Of a stretch of 64,000 nucleotides of DNA, positions 7,439 to 15,118 are shown in pieces. Source of the stretch: Rhodanobacter glycinis (GTDB lineage: Bacteria; Pseudomonadota; Gammaproteobacteria; Xanthomonadales; Rhodanobacteraceae); contig NZ_FOSR01000003.1 in NCBI RefSeq assembly GCF_900114325.1, forward strand, positions 1 to 64,000. Direction: 5' to 3'. The notes beneath the pieces are model-generated. The model searched no databases, was not told the origin of the DNA, and worked only from the letters and a program-made list of their open reading frames with translations. The position numbers were made by a program, and so were the translations under genes. How positions within the stretch are numbered: position 1 is the stretch's first letter; the number at the start of each line of letters is the position of its first letter.

Positions 7439-7810
7439 CGCACTGAAGTGCTCCTTACAACTTGGGCAGCTGTGACTGCCAAACACGTTAAATGTTGCGG
7501 ACGTCTTTGCTAGACGAATTAGTTTGCCAGCCGTGTCGTAGCAGCCGGGGCAAAAAGGCCCCTCGCCGTCAGACTTGAAATATGCAAAGCCCTTGAAGCT
7601 GACTGAGGAGCTATCTTTTTGGTCAAGCTTGCGCTTCAGTTGATCGTTTTCTTCGAGGAGACCCGCCACCTGAATTTTGAGGTTGGCCAGCTCGATGCTC
7701 AGGTCAGCTAGGGCATTGTTGAACTCGGCATTTGCAATGTTTTTATTGATCTCGCGGAGACGAGTAACTAATTGAATTGCTGTGGTTGCTGTGCTTATCA
7801 GATCGGTCAC
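7433..7810 (-). CDS. Coiled-coil zinc-ribbon protein (cassette 4)
   Basis: 125 residues. The N-terminal two thirds are predicted coiled coil (about 18-65, with heptad leucines), followed by a C-terminal zinc-ribbon-like module with CPGC (C87, C90) and CPSC (C115, C118). Such small coiled-coil/zinc proteins recur among cassette cargo, with unknown function. The start ATG follows a GGAGGG ribosome-binding site just inside the cassette. Confidence 0.7.
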   Translation of the reverse strand: MTDLISTATTAIQLVTRLREINKNIANAEFNNALADLSIELANLKIQVAGLLEENDQLKRKLDQKDSSSVSFKGFAYFKSDGEGPFCPGCYDTAGKLIRLAKTSATFNVFGSHSCPSCKEHFSAA

Positions 7811-7825
7811 AAACCCTCCTTTGAG

Positions 7826-7882
7826 GCCTAACGCCTGAGTTAAGCGGCGGCGAAGCCGTCCGCCTTGAACGACTGGTTAGCC
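7826..7882 (-). other. attC3
   Basis: 57-bp site, minus strand GGCTAAC (7882-7876) to GTTAGGC (7832-7826). Same type as attC4. Confidence 0.92.
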
Positions 7883-8122
7883 GGCTTGCGCAGACTCACC
7901 TACCGCGACAATAAAGGCCGGTGATTTTTCGAACTGACGTAACATGTCCGATAGATGCATGTGGTTAAAGCTTGCACCCGTGTGCTCCATGCTATCCGCC
8001 GCATGGAGCATAAAGCCAGCGATTTCCCTGAGCTCTGCGGGACTGGCCAACAGCGTCGCCTCGGAGAGCTCTGAGGGAGCCTGCTGCTCCGAGGCTGATG
8101 CTAGGTAACCAAAAAGCTTCAT
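7877..8122 (-). CDS. Imm32-like small protein (cassette 3)
   Basis: 81-residue acidic protein beginning MKLFGYL with the pattern SEATLLASPAELREIAGF, then FNHMHLSDMLRQF and a C-terminal PAFIVAV strand. This layout resembles the Imm32 immunity-protein family as I remember it. If so, it would neutralise a toxin that is not encoded in the array (an orphan immunity gene). The similarity is by eye only. Confidence 0.6.
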   Translation of the reverse strand: MKLFGYLASASEQQAPSELSEATLLASPAELREIAGFMLHAADSMEHTGASFNHMHLSDMLRQFEKSPAFIVAVGESAQAG

Positions 8123-8141
8123 GCCAGTAAATATCCGATGA

Positions 8142-8197
8142 GGCTAACGCTGGAGTTAAGCGGCGGCGTAGCCGTCCGCTTGGACGAGATGTTAGAC
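8142..8197 (-). other. attC2
   Basis: 56-bp site, minus strand GTCTAAC (8197-8191) to GTTAGCC (8148-8142), with the same central palindrome as attC6 (GCGGACGGCTACGCCGCCGC). Confidence 0.9.
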
Positions 8198-8198
8198 G

Positions 8199-8465
8199 TC
8201 AGCCGCCCAGAACATGGCCTCGTGATGGACTCTTAGAACACGAGCCTCCAGCCGACGTTACGGAACCGCGATAGATGCACTTGTTTGCGGCCGCGTAAAC
8301 TACATGGCCCTTGGATGGACTTTTGTAGCATGAGCCGCCTGCATTCGTGGTAGATCCGCAGTAAATACACTTTCCAGCGATGTATACAACATGGCCACCT
8401 GAAGGGCTTTTGCTACAAGATCCGCCAGCGTTTGTGGTGGATCCGCAATATCGACACTTTGCCAT
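8199..8465 (-). CDS. Triple CxxC-repeat small protein (cassette 2, second gene)
   Basis: 88 residues made of three tandem copies of a unit of about 27 residues with pattern KCxYCGSTTNAGGSCxKSPSxGHVV. Units 1 and 2 each have CxYC plus a later Cys and a His, which would suit a zinc knuckle; unit 3 reads CIYRG and has lost one cysteine. The ribosome-binding site GGAG lies 9 bases before the ATG. The gene ends one base before the attC2 core. Unknown function; possibly a metal- or nucleic-acid-binding adaptor. Confidence 0.7.
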   Translation of the reverse strand: MAKCRYCGSTTNAGGSCSKSPSGGHVVYIAGKCIYCGSTTNAGGSCYKSPSKGHVVYAAANKCIYRGSVTSAGGSCSKSPSRGHVLGG

Positions 8466-8510
8466 TACTTTTTCTCCATGTTAGCGCAGGCCCATTTGGC
8501 TTAATGCCAA

Positions 8511-9026
8511 CTAGATGCCAAGCGACAGCCTAAGCGCTTGAACCGAATCAGCGCGCCCTTGACCTTGCTCTGAGTTAAGTATGCCTGGGACATTCATTTC
8601 CCGAAGTAGTTTTGTGTCCCTGACGTTTCTAAGATCGGAGTTACGTGAAATTGCCGAACCAATCAAAAGCTTTTCTAGCATGCGAATGTCTCTATATCCA
8701 TTCTTGGAAGGGTGCGCGAATTTGCCGCCCGGGGTCCGCTTGGCTAGAAAGAATAGATAAGGAATGCCGAAAACTTCGTTAAGCGCCGCATCGTACTGTG
8801 CGATTTTATGCACGGAAAAGCATTCTTTCCGAAACGATTGTTTTTCCGCGAGGCCCACGTACCACGCACGCTTTCGTATAGAAAGGACATAGCATCCACA
8901 AGCATACGAAAGCCCTTCCTCTTTCGCTTCGAGCTCACCCCATAACTGCTTTTTGTCTTGGCGATCTCGCGAAACGATGTTTCCGTTGCGCCTGATCTCA
9001 AACGGGCCGTAAACCGAGTACCTCAT
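8511..9026 (-). CDS. GIY-YIG-like nuclease candidate (cassette 2, first gene)
   Basis: 171-residue protein. Residues 44-58 read GCYVLSIRKRAWYVG, the spacing of a GIY-YIG catalytic core (Y46, Y56, then an Arg/Glu-rich helix with FRKECF at 65-70). The rest is rich in Arg and Lys and ends in a helical tail. The call is by motif spacing only; the later catalytic Glu is not certain. It shares the cassette with the CxxC-repeat gene 45 bp downstream, with no clear attC between them. Ribosome-binding site AGGGGGA precedes the ATG. Confidence 0.6.
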   Translation of the reverse strand: MRYSVYGPFEIRRNGNIVSRDRQDKKQLWGELEAKEEGLSYACGCYVLSIRKRAWYVGLAEKQSFRKECFSVHKIAQYDAALNEVFGIPYLFFLAKRTPGGKFAHPSKNGYRDIRMLEKLLIGSAISRNSDLRNVRDTKLLREMNVPGILNSEQGQGRADSVQALRLSLGI

Positions 9027-9040
9027 ACTTTCCCCCTGAC

Positions 9041-9110
9041 GTCTAACGCTTGAGGTAACCGGCGCGAGCCCGCGTAGCGGGTGAGCGTCCGGTTGACCGA
9101 ACTGTTAGGC
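9041..9110 (-). other. attC1 (70 bp)
   Basis: Minus strand GCCTAAC (9110-9104) to GTTAGAC (9047-9041), with longer arms (CGGTCAACCGGACGC / GCGCCGGTTACCTC) and loop palindrome CCCGCTACGCGGG. The stop of the cassette 1 gene overlaps the R'' core. The arms match those left in the broken attC9. Confidence 0.9.
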
Positions 9111-9518
9111 ACGGGTGCCACGTTTGCTGTAAATAAGAAGCAGCAGAACGATGATAACCGCCGCCCAACTTGGGATAGTGGCGAACCAGCCGAACGTTTG
9201 ATACAACAGCCAGCCGATAAGGGCTACGGCCACAAGGACGAACGGGAGTGCCAAAAGCCACTTGATCGCCGTAGCCAAGTGGCGCGCGGCCCCGATAAGA
9301 CGGTTGTCCTTGGTGAGCTCAATGGCTGACCACAATGCAAGAAATGGGAAAAGCACCGCACCGCCTGCGATGAGCCACCCCCTCCAGTGCTCAAGCGTGA
9401 CAACACCAGAGAACAATGCCCAAATTTCGAGCGCGGAGAACGCAATAAAAAGGATGAGGACGCCCCACTTACCAGCAAGGGTTTGGTCAAATGCTTGGGC
9501 CTCTCGAACCTCGTTCAT
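9105..9518 (-). CDS. Four-helix membrane protein (cassette 1)
   Basis: About 137 residues with four hydrophobic helices (near 18-40, 45-65, 84-107 and 111-130) and a short basic C-terminus. It is the first (promoter-proximal) cassette. The ATG at 9518 has GGAG seven bases upstream; an ATG at 9527 in the same frame has GGGG too close to act. No family recognised. Confidence 0.7.
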   Translation of the reverse strand: MNEVREAQAFDQTLAGKWGVLILFIAFSALEIWALFSGVVTLEHWRGWLIAGGAVLFPFLALWSAIELTKDNRLIGAARHLATAIKWLLALPFVLVAVALIGWLLYQTFGWFATIPSWAAVIIVLLLLIYSKRGTRA

Positions 9519-9533
9519 AGTCTCCATCCCCGT

Positions 9534-9540
9534 GCCTAAC
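9534..9540 (-). other. First recombination core of the array
   Basis: Minus strand CTACTAAGC-GTTAGGC, the GTTRRRY core at which cassette 1 is joined to the chromosome. There is no partner attC arm further right, so it is either the crossover point of an attI-like site or the right end of a truncated attC. Confidence 0.6.
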
Positions 9541-9822
9541 GCTTAGTAGACCCCACATCGGGGCATATGCAACCCATGCTCCAACCCCGAGGTGTTGCCG
9601 TCAAGGGCGGTAAGTTCCTTTCAGGACAACCACTTCCATGAGGGGCTGGGCGTGCGGGCTGGGGAGATGGCCGGATTGCATATCGCGTCAAACGAGCTGG
9701 CTGGGGTTTTATCCCTCAAAAACGTGGATACGCATTCTGTTCGTGATGCGGCGCTTTGGCTCGGGCTTGAGCTGCGGGATGGATTGGCTGGCTGCGTAGA
9801 GTGCATTGCGCGGGGTGCGTAT
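9541..9822. other. Gene-free gap right of the cassette array
   Basis: Nothing protein-like on either strand; in particular no tyrosine-recombinase fragment. It holds a small GC hairpin CCCC-ACATC-GGGG at about 9551-9563. On the minus strand there is a weak promoter-like pair, TTGCAT with TACTAA 18 bp later, pointing into cassette 1. If an attI and Pc promoter existed they would be here, but the evidence is slight. Confidence 0.4.
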
Positions 9823-11217
9823 TCACAGCACCGGGTCGAACAGCCTCGCTATGTGCATCGCCAGTCGGCGCCGCCATGGTGCGTGCTCGTATTCGGTTTT
9901 GTCGATTTCGATGGCATGTTCGAAGTCGTTGCGCAGCATGGTTTCCACGTCGCCGGCGAAGGCGCGGTCCACGTTGAGCGCGGCGATTTCGAAGTTGAGG
10001 CGGAACGAGCGGCTGTCCAGGTTCATGCTGCCGATGGCGGCGGTGTCGTCGTCCACCAGCAGCACTTTCTGGTGCATGAAGCCGGGTTGGTGGCGGAACA
10101 CGCGGATGCCGGTGCGCAGTGCGTTGTAGGCGTGCAGGGTGGATGACAGGAATACGGTGCGATGGTCGGGACGCGAAGGGATCATCACGCGTACGTCGAC
10201 GCCGCGCAGCACGGCCAGTTGCAGGGCCGCGGTCACGGCGTGGTCGGGCACGAAATAGGGCGTGGTCAGCCACAGTCGTCGCTGCGCGGCGTGAATGACG
10301 GTGACGAAGAACAGCGAGCAGCTTTCCTGCAGGTCGGCCGGTCCGGTGGCGACGATCAACGTGTGCGCGGTGCCTTGGCCGGGTGGCGGCGATCGCCGGG
10401 GCGGCAGGGTGCCGGTGACCCAGTGCCAGTCTTCGGCGAAGCTGCGTTGCAGGTCGGCCACGGCTTGGCCGCGCACGGCGAGATGGGTGTCGCGCCATGG
10501 CGCCAGCGGCGGTGCCAGGCCCAGGTATTCGTCGCCCACGTTGAGTCCGCCGACGAAGCCTTGCGCGCCATCCACCACCACGATTTTCCGATGGTTGCGG
10601 AAGTTGAGCTGGAAACGGGTGTGCCGGCGCTGCGTGGCGAAGGGGTGGATAGTGACGCCGCCGGCGCGCAGGGTGTCCACGTAGTGGCGTGGCAGGGCGT
10701 GGCTGCCGATGCCGTCGTACAGCACGCAGACGTCGATGCCGGCCGCGGCGCGTTCGAGCAACGCCTGTTGCATGCGCCGGCCCAGGCCGTCGTCGTGGAA
10801 GATGAAGAACTGCACCAGCACGTAGTGCTCGGCTTGCGCGATCGCATCGAGGATTGCCGTGAAGGTGGCATCGCCATCCACCAGCAGGCGCAGTTGCTGA
10901 CCCGGGTGGAACGTGGTGTGCAGCATGTTGCACAGCGCTGCGTAGCGTGCACAGGAGGGATCGTGCGAAAGCGTGACGGGTTCGCGCGCGTGGTCGAATT
11001 GCCGGCGATGGCGGCGGTGCTGGTCAACGTAGCCGTGGAAGCGACGGCGGCCGAGATAGAGGTAGGGCAGCAGGGTGAGCCATGGCAGCAGCGCCAGCCC
11101 CAGTGCCCAGGCAAATGCGCCTTGCGGCGTACGCGTGTGCATCACCGCGTGCGTGGCGGCGGCGAGGCCGGCCAGGTGCACCAGGATCAGGGCGATGGTA
11201 AGCAGCGGCAGGTTCAT
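9823..11217 (-). CDS. cls: Cardiolipin synthase (phospholipase D family)
   Basis: 464-residue membrane enzyme that makes cardiolipin from phosphatidylglycerol. It has two N-terminal membrane helices (about 4-26 and 34-55) and two HKD motifs: NHRKIVVVDG (H209, K211, D216) and MHQKVLLVDD (H382, K384, D389). The C-terminal FARLFDPVL-like end is typical (here ARLFDPVL). The start ATG at 11217 matches the family's N-terminal helix. Which of the Cls isoforms it matches is not settled. Confidence 0.93.
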   Translation of the reverse strand: MNLPLLTIALILVHLAGLAAATHAVMHTRTPQGAFAWALGLALLPWLTLLPYLYLGRRRFHGYVDQHRRHRRQFDHAREPVTLSHDPSCARYAALCNMLHTTFHPGQQLRLLVDGDATFTAILDAIAQAEHYVLVQFFIFHDDGLGRRMQQALLERAAAGIDVCVLYDGIGSHALPRHYVDTLRAGGVTIHPFATQRRHTRFQLNFRNHRKIVVVDGAQGFVGGLNVGDEYLGLAPPLAPWRDTHLAVRGQAVADLQRSFAEDWHWVTGTLPPRRSPPPGQGTAHTLIVATGPADLQESCSLFFVTVIHAAQRRLWLTTPYFVPDHAVTAALQLAVLRGVDVRVMIPSRPDHRTVFLSSTLHAYNALRTGIRVFRHQPGFMHQKVLLVDDDTAAIGSMNLDSRSFRLNFEIAALNVDRAFAGDVETMLRNDFEHAIEIDKTEYEHAPWRRRLAMHIARLFDPVL

Positions 11218-11318
11218 CGCGTGGAGCTTACCTGCATGTGGTGGCAGGGAGATGCCAGTCTGCAGTCGCGTATGTCCCCATTTTCGGCTCCTTGCGCGGG
11301 GCGGTGGCCCCGGGGTCG

Positions 11319-12686
11319 TTATGGAGCGAGCAGGCGGTCGGCCAGTTGGCGTGCGTGTTGGCGGATTTCCGGCATGGCGGTGGATTCCCATAGCGTGCCG
11401 CGCAGCAGGGCGCCGAGGGCGAACAGGCGTGACCACGGGCCGTCTGCGTGATGCACGCGACCATCCGGGGAGGCGATGCAGCCCAGGCCGAACGGGTCGG
11501 GCAGGATGTGGCCATTGGTCACCAACTGCCGCACCAGTCCGTGCGGGGTGTGGCGCACGTCGGTATCGAGGCCGGTGGCCTGGATCACCAGCTCGGCGTG
11601 CAGCGGTGCGATGGGTTGGCCCGCACGCTCCATGTCGAGGCGAAGCTCGTCGTCGACGTCGGCCTCGACGTTGCGGATCCGTCCGCGCATGCGTTGCAGG
11701 CGGCCGTCGCGCTCCAGCGTGGCGACGCGTGCGGCCACCTGTGGCGGCATGCGATGGCGTGCCCGTTCCCAGGTGCCGCGGGCATGGCGCAGGAAGCGAC
11801 CACGTTCGTCGTCGGACAGGTCGGCCCACAGGGTGCTCAGGTGGGGGCGCAGGCCGTCGATCACGCTGCGCCAGTCGTCGTCATGGCTGCACGCTTCACG
11901 CAGCAGGTGCATCCAGGTGCGCACGGTGGGTGCATCGCGCATGGCGGCAAGCAGGACATCACCGTCTTCGGGCGGCAGGCCGATCTGTTCGCCATGGGTT
12001 CCCGGCAGCTGTCCGTGGCGCGAGATCGCGATGAATTCGGTGTCCGGCCAGCGTGCCGACAGCTCCAGCAGGAGGTCGACCGTGGTCAGGCCCAGCCCGA
12101 TCAGGGCGACGCGGCGCGGTGGTGGAACATCGGTCGAGCGAGCCAGGAATGGCCAGGGTTCGACGATGTAGCGGCCGCTGGCCAATGCGGCCTGGCTGAC
12201 GGCCGGATGTGGCTGTGGCGGCAGTGCGCCAAGCGCCAGCACGGCAGCGTCGACACGGGTTTCGACATCACCGTGGAGCACATTGACGCCGTCGTGCTCG
12301 GGCACCATCGCATCGACCGCGAACGGCACCACATGCACATCGTGTCCATGCGCTTTCGCCAGGGCCAGCGCGTGGGCGGTCTCTTCCTCCAAGTAGTCGC
12401 CATACAGTCGACGCGGCAGGAAATCGGTGGCGGCGATGGTGGGGTTGTTGCGCCGCGCGTACTCGAGGAAGCCGCCGGGACGATGCGCGAACATGCCCAT
12501 GGAGGCGGCGCGCACGTTCAACAGATGCTGTTCGGAACGCGTGGCATAGGCCACGCCGCGGCCGGGGGTACCTGGGCCGGTGTACCAGTCCAGGTGCAGC
12601 GGCTGGGCGGTGCGTCGACCGATCAGCTCACTGAGCAGCGTAGCGCCCGCGGCGCCACCGCCGATGATGGCGATACGTCGGAACAT
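11319..12686 (-). CDS. FAD/NAD(P)-binding protein (COG4529-like)
   Basis: 455-residue flavoprotein: N-terminal FAD dinucleotide fold IIGGGAAGATLL (about 7-18), then a GRGVAYAT motif (43-50) and LNVRAA, both characteristic of the NAD_binding_9/COG4529 group. A second nucleotide-binding segment, ALIGLGLTTVDL, lies about 195-206. Reaction unknown. It is 26 bp downstream of the cysteine-dioxygenase-like gene, which reads the same way. The two are commonly fused or adjacent in relatives, so they probably act together on a small sulfur or amino-acid substrate (inference). Confidence 0.85.
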   Translation of the reverse strand: MFRRIAIIGGGAAGATLLSELIGRRTAQPLHLDWYTGPGTPGRGVAYATRSEQHLLNVRAASMGMFAHRPGGFLEYARRNNPTIAATDFLPRRLYGDYLEEETAHALALAKAHGHDVHVVPFAVDAMVPEHDGVNVLHGDVETRVDAAVLALGALPPQPHPAVSQAALASGRYIVEPWPFLARSTDVPPPRRVALIGLGLTTVDLLLELSARWPDTEFIAISRHGQLPGTHGEQIGLPPEDGDVLLAAMRDAPTVRTWMHLLREACSHDDDWRSVIDGLRPHLSTLWADLSDDERGRFLRHARGTWERARHRMPPQVAARVATLERDGRLQRMRGRIRNVEADVDDELRLDMERAGQPIAPLHAELVIQATGLDTDVRHTPHGLVRQLVTNGHILPDPFGLGCIASPDGRVHHADGPWSRLFALGALLRGTLWESTAMPEIRQHARQLADRLLAP

Positions 12687-12712
12687 GCAATTCCCGGTGA
12701 CGGGTGGAAAGG

Positions 12713-13336
12713 TCAGACGCGCAGTGCGCCGTCGATACGCAGGTGCTGCGGTTGCGCACGCCAGCGCCGGCTTTGCGCATCCTGTTCGTAAGCATTGCAG
12801 TCGATCAGGTCACCGCCGTAGACATGCAGGCTGAGGGCAATGTCCTGGCGCGACAGGTTGCGACAGCGGTGCATGTTTTCCTTGCCTGCATCGAACCAGA
12901 GCGCATCACCCGGGCCGAGCCAGTCGCGGCCACGCAGTTGCCATGTGCCAGCCTCGTCCGAACGTGCCCACGACTCCACGCCCAGTGCGCCATGCAGGCT
13001 CATTTCCAGACCCCACAGGCCGGCATGGTCATGGGTTGGCGTGACATGGTTCGCCGGCCAGGACAGAAGCAGCACGCTGGCCGAGCTGTGGCCGGCGTTG
13101 CGGCGTGCCAGCAGCATGCGGCGGAAACCGTGGCGGTGCTGACGCAGTGGCGCCAGATCGTTCGCCAGACCGATCGCATCGCGATGCACCACGCTGCCCA
13201 ATTCGCGGGCCAGCGAAGCGAGATCGGGATGTGGATCGCGCGCGTGTTCCAGGGCGATGTCGCGCAGGGCTTTCAGGTGATGTCGATGTCTGCGCATGTT
13301 GGCCAGCCATGGGGGAAACGGCCGCCAGTGGAGCAT
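12713..13336 (-). CDS. Cysteine-dioxygenase-like cupin
   Basis: About 207 residues with the cupin metal site of cysteine dioxygenases: THDHAGLWGLE (two His and one Glu) and a later His in MHRCRNL, plus LSLHVYGG. Expected to be a thiol dioxygenase with non-haem iron. Start uncertain: a TTG at 13363, ATG at 13336 (used here) or ATG at 13297 are all possible. It is first in a two-gene unit with the FAD protein. Confidence 0.8.
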   Translation of the reverse strand: MLHWRPFPPWLANMRRHRHHLKALRDIALEHARDPHPDLASLARELGSVVHRDAIGLANDLAPLRQHRHGFRRMLLARRNAGHSSASVLLLSWPANHVTPTHDHAGLWGLEMSLHGALGVESWARSDEAGTWQLRGRDWLGPGDALWFDAGKENMHRCRNLSRQDIALSLHVYGGDLIDCNAYEQDAQSRRWRAQPQHLRIDGALRV

Positions 13337-13519
13337 GCGCGCTGTTAAGCCGGCGTAAGCCAAGAGCCTGTTTCGGCTATGACTTTTGCAACATGCCGCA
13401 TGCTTGGCAGAAGCTTATGATGCCGGTCGTGGATGGGCTTCAAACCTTCGGGCCGCGAGCCGCATCCAAGCGTTCGACAAGGTGTGCGAGGGCATGCCGT
13501 CCATATGGAGACCAAGGAC

Positions 13520-13813
13520 ATGATCGAATTGTTCGTGATGGTGTTGCTGGCGGTGGGCGCACTGTGGTTCGCGTTCGCCCTGATCGGCCTGGTGTTCAAG
13601 GTCACGTTCGCGCTGGTCGGCGGATTGTTCGGTTTGCTCGCCGGCATGGTGGGCCTGTTGATCGGTGGCGTGGTGCTGTTGATGGTGGCGCCGTTCGTGC
13701 TGCTGGCCTTGCTGCCGCTGTGCCTGCCGGCGCTGCTGGTGGTGGGGCTGGTGTGGGCGATCGTGCATGCGGCACGCCGCAAGCCGGCGGTAGCACCGCA
13801 ACCGTCGCACTGA
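13520..13813 (+). CDS. Small hydrophobic membrane protein
   Basis: 97 residues, almost entirely two or three long hydrophobic segments rich in Val, Leu and Gly, with a short basic tail ARRKPAVAP. The ATG at 13520 has GGAG nine bases upstream; ATG at 13505 is also in frame. It ends just before a shared bidirectional terminator. Unknown function. Confidence 0.65.
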   Translation: MIELFVMVLLAVGALWFAFALIGLVFKVTFALVGGLFGLLAGMVGLLIGGVVLLMVAPFVLLALLPLCLPALLVVGLVWAIVHAARRKPAVAPQPSH

Positions 13814-13830
13814 CCGGTCCTGATGATTGA

Positions 13831-13870
13831 AAAGCCCGCGGCGACCAGGAAGGTCGTCGCGGGCTTTTTC
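13831..13870. terminator. Bidirectional rho-independent terminator
   Basis: Stem AAAGCCCGCGGCGACC / GGTCGTCGCGGGCTTT with a five-base loop and T-rich flanks on both sides, between the convergent genes ending at 13813 and 13897. Confidence 0.9.
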
Positions 13871-13896
13871 GTTGACGCAGAACGCCGGGTTGCGAC

Positions 13897-14556
13897 TCAG
13901 AACTGACGCAGGGCAAAGCTCACCGGCACCTGCGCCCAAGCCTGCACGGGGTGGCCGTCGGCCATCGCCGGCGTGAAGCGCCAGCCGGCCAGGACCTGTT
14001 CGCGCGCACTGTGGTCCAGCAACGTGTAGCCGCTGCTGTGCGCAATCTGCACGTCGATGGGTTTGCCGGTTTCATCCACCAGCACGCGCAGCAACACCGT
14101 GCCTTGCAGGTGCTGGCGCAGGGCGGTGTGCGGGTAACGCAACGGGGCGGAGCGGTAAGCCAGGGTGGCTTCGACGGGCGCGGCGGTTATCGTGGTGGGC
14201 GTGCCGGTGCTCGGTAGCGTCGCCGGCGGCACGACCGGAGCGGCAATGCGGCCTTCCGTGGTCGGTACGACCACTGGTGGATGGACTGCCACGGGTGTGA
14301 CGCGCGGCATCGCCACGGGTCTGGGTGGCAGCGGTTTCACCACGACCGGTGGCGGCGGTGGCGTGGGCTTCGGCGCCTCGATCCACCGCACCAGCAGGGA
14401 TGCGTGCGGAAGTGCTGCGGGCATCAAGGATGGCGCCTTCGGCCGGATGGCAATGACGAAAGCGGCAAGGTTGAGGGCGATGGTGGCGCTGAGCGCGACG
14501 ATGCGTACCGGATCCGGATGCGCACGGGAAGGGACAGCCAGGCTTGCGGACGACAT
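13897..14556 (-). CDS. tonB: TonB energy transducer
   Basis: 219-residue TonB: an N-terminal membrane anchor (about 18-36), a periplasmic proline-rich spacer (PTPPPPP near 62-68 and later Pro/Val repeats), and a C-terminal TonB domain with YPHTALRQHLQGTVLLRVLV and WRFTPA. It couples the proton-motive force through ExbB/ExbD to outer-membrane receptors; exbBD are not in the window. Start ATG at 14556 has an excellent AGGAGG ribosome-binding site; the long upstream extension is not coding. Confidence 0.92.
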   Translation of the reverse strand: MSSASLAVPSRAHPDPVRIVALSATIALNLAAFVIAIRPKAPSLMPAALPHASLLVRWIEAPKPTPPPPPVVVKPLPPRPVAMPRVTPVAVHPPVVVPTTEGRIAAPVVPPATLPSTGTPTTITAAPVEATLAYRSAPLRYPHTALRQHLQGTVLLRVLVDETGKPIDVQIAHSSGYTLLDHSAREQVLAGWRFTPAMADGHPVQAWAQVPVSFALRQF

Positions 14557-14768
14557 GGGCGACCTCCTGACGACGATGTGGATTGTGGCGTCGCACGCTG
14601 CCGGGGAAGCAGGGGGATCGTGCTGGCGCGGTTCCAGCCTATGCCTGTCCGGTATCCATGTGCAATAGCCGTATGGACGGCCATCGCTTGTCTTGATCGG
14701 GCTCGCGGCCGCCATGCCGGGAGGCGGGCCTTTGCCACGCAGCTCCGGCCCTGTTCGCGGACGTCAGG

Positions 14769-14794
14769 CAAAAAGAACCCCGCGGGGGCGGGGT
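14769..14794 (-). terminator. Possible minus-strand terminator hairpin
   Basis: Stem CCCCGC-GGGG-GCGGGG followed, on the minus strand, by TTCTTTTT. No annotated gene on the right reads into it, so it could end an unannotated leftward transcript, or protect tonB from read-through. Confidence 0.4.
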
Positions 14795-14829
14795 AGGGGA
14801 AGGCAAGCCTCAGGGGAGGTGAGGCCTGC

Positions 14830-14973
14830 ATGACAGACTTTGCACGAATCCGTCTTGACGTGGTGTGCAGTGATTGTGATGACGCGCTTAACGAGCGGGT
14901 CGCGGAAACGACGCCACTGGCGCGTGTGGCGGTAAACCTTGTCTGGCGCGATGCGGGTGACGCGACGGCGTGA
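14830..14973 (+). CDS. Possible small protein, 47 aa
   Basis: The gap 14557-15118 is otherwise empty. This frame starts MTDFARIRLDVV, holds CSDCDD (about 13-18) and stops at TGA 14971. Its support is a very strong ribosome-binding site, GGAGGTGA, seven bases before the ATG. There is no homologue I recognise. It could be a leader peptide or chance. Confidence 0.35.
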   Translation: MTDFARIRLDVVCSDCDDALNERVAETTPLARVAVNLVWRDAGDATA

Positions 14974-15118
14974 CGCGATGGAAAATGGCCTGCGCTGTCA
15001 TTGCCCTTGAACGCTCGGCGCGACAATGCGCCCGAGTATGCAAGGCGGTTTTGGCCGGTTAGAGTAAAAGCCGGACGCCGCGAGGGCGCCGCTCGATGTC
15101 CCCACAGGAATGCACCCG

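Larger units (their letters stand above)
4391..9540 (-). mobile_element. Integron gene-cassette array (CALIN; no integrase in window)
   Basis: Ten consecutive cassettes, all read leftward, each a short gene (one cassette has two) followed by an attC site whose R'' core overlaps or abuts the stop codon. The attC sites have the class-1-like form, read on the minus strand as GCCTAAC...central palindrome...GCGTTAGRC. Proximal end is the core at 9534-9540; the distal end is decayed. Cassette genes are visibly less GC-rich than the flanks and lack long antisense frames. An attI and intI, if they ever existed, would be expected to the right of 9540, but that region shows neither. Confidence 0.9.

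Noticed and set aside
8466-8510. A hidden attC between the two genes of cassette 2
   Set aside because: A CGCTAAC/GTTGGC-like pair can be drawn, but the arms do not match the other sites and no GTTRRRY core is present on the correct strand.
9592-10146. Plus-strand frame right of the cassette array as an integrase remnant
   Set aside because: The translation has no tyrosine-recombinase motif and most of it is antisense to the end of cls.
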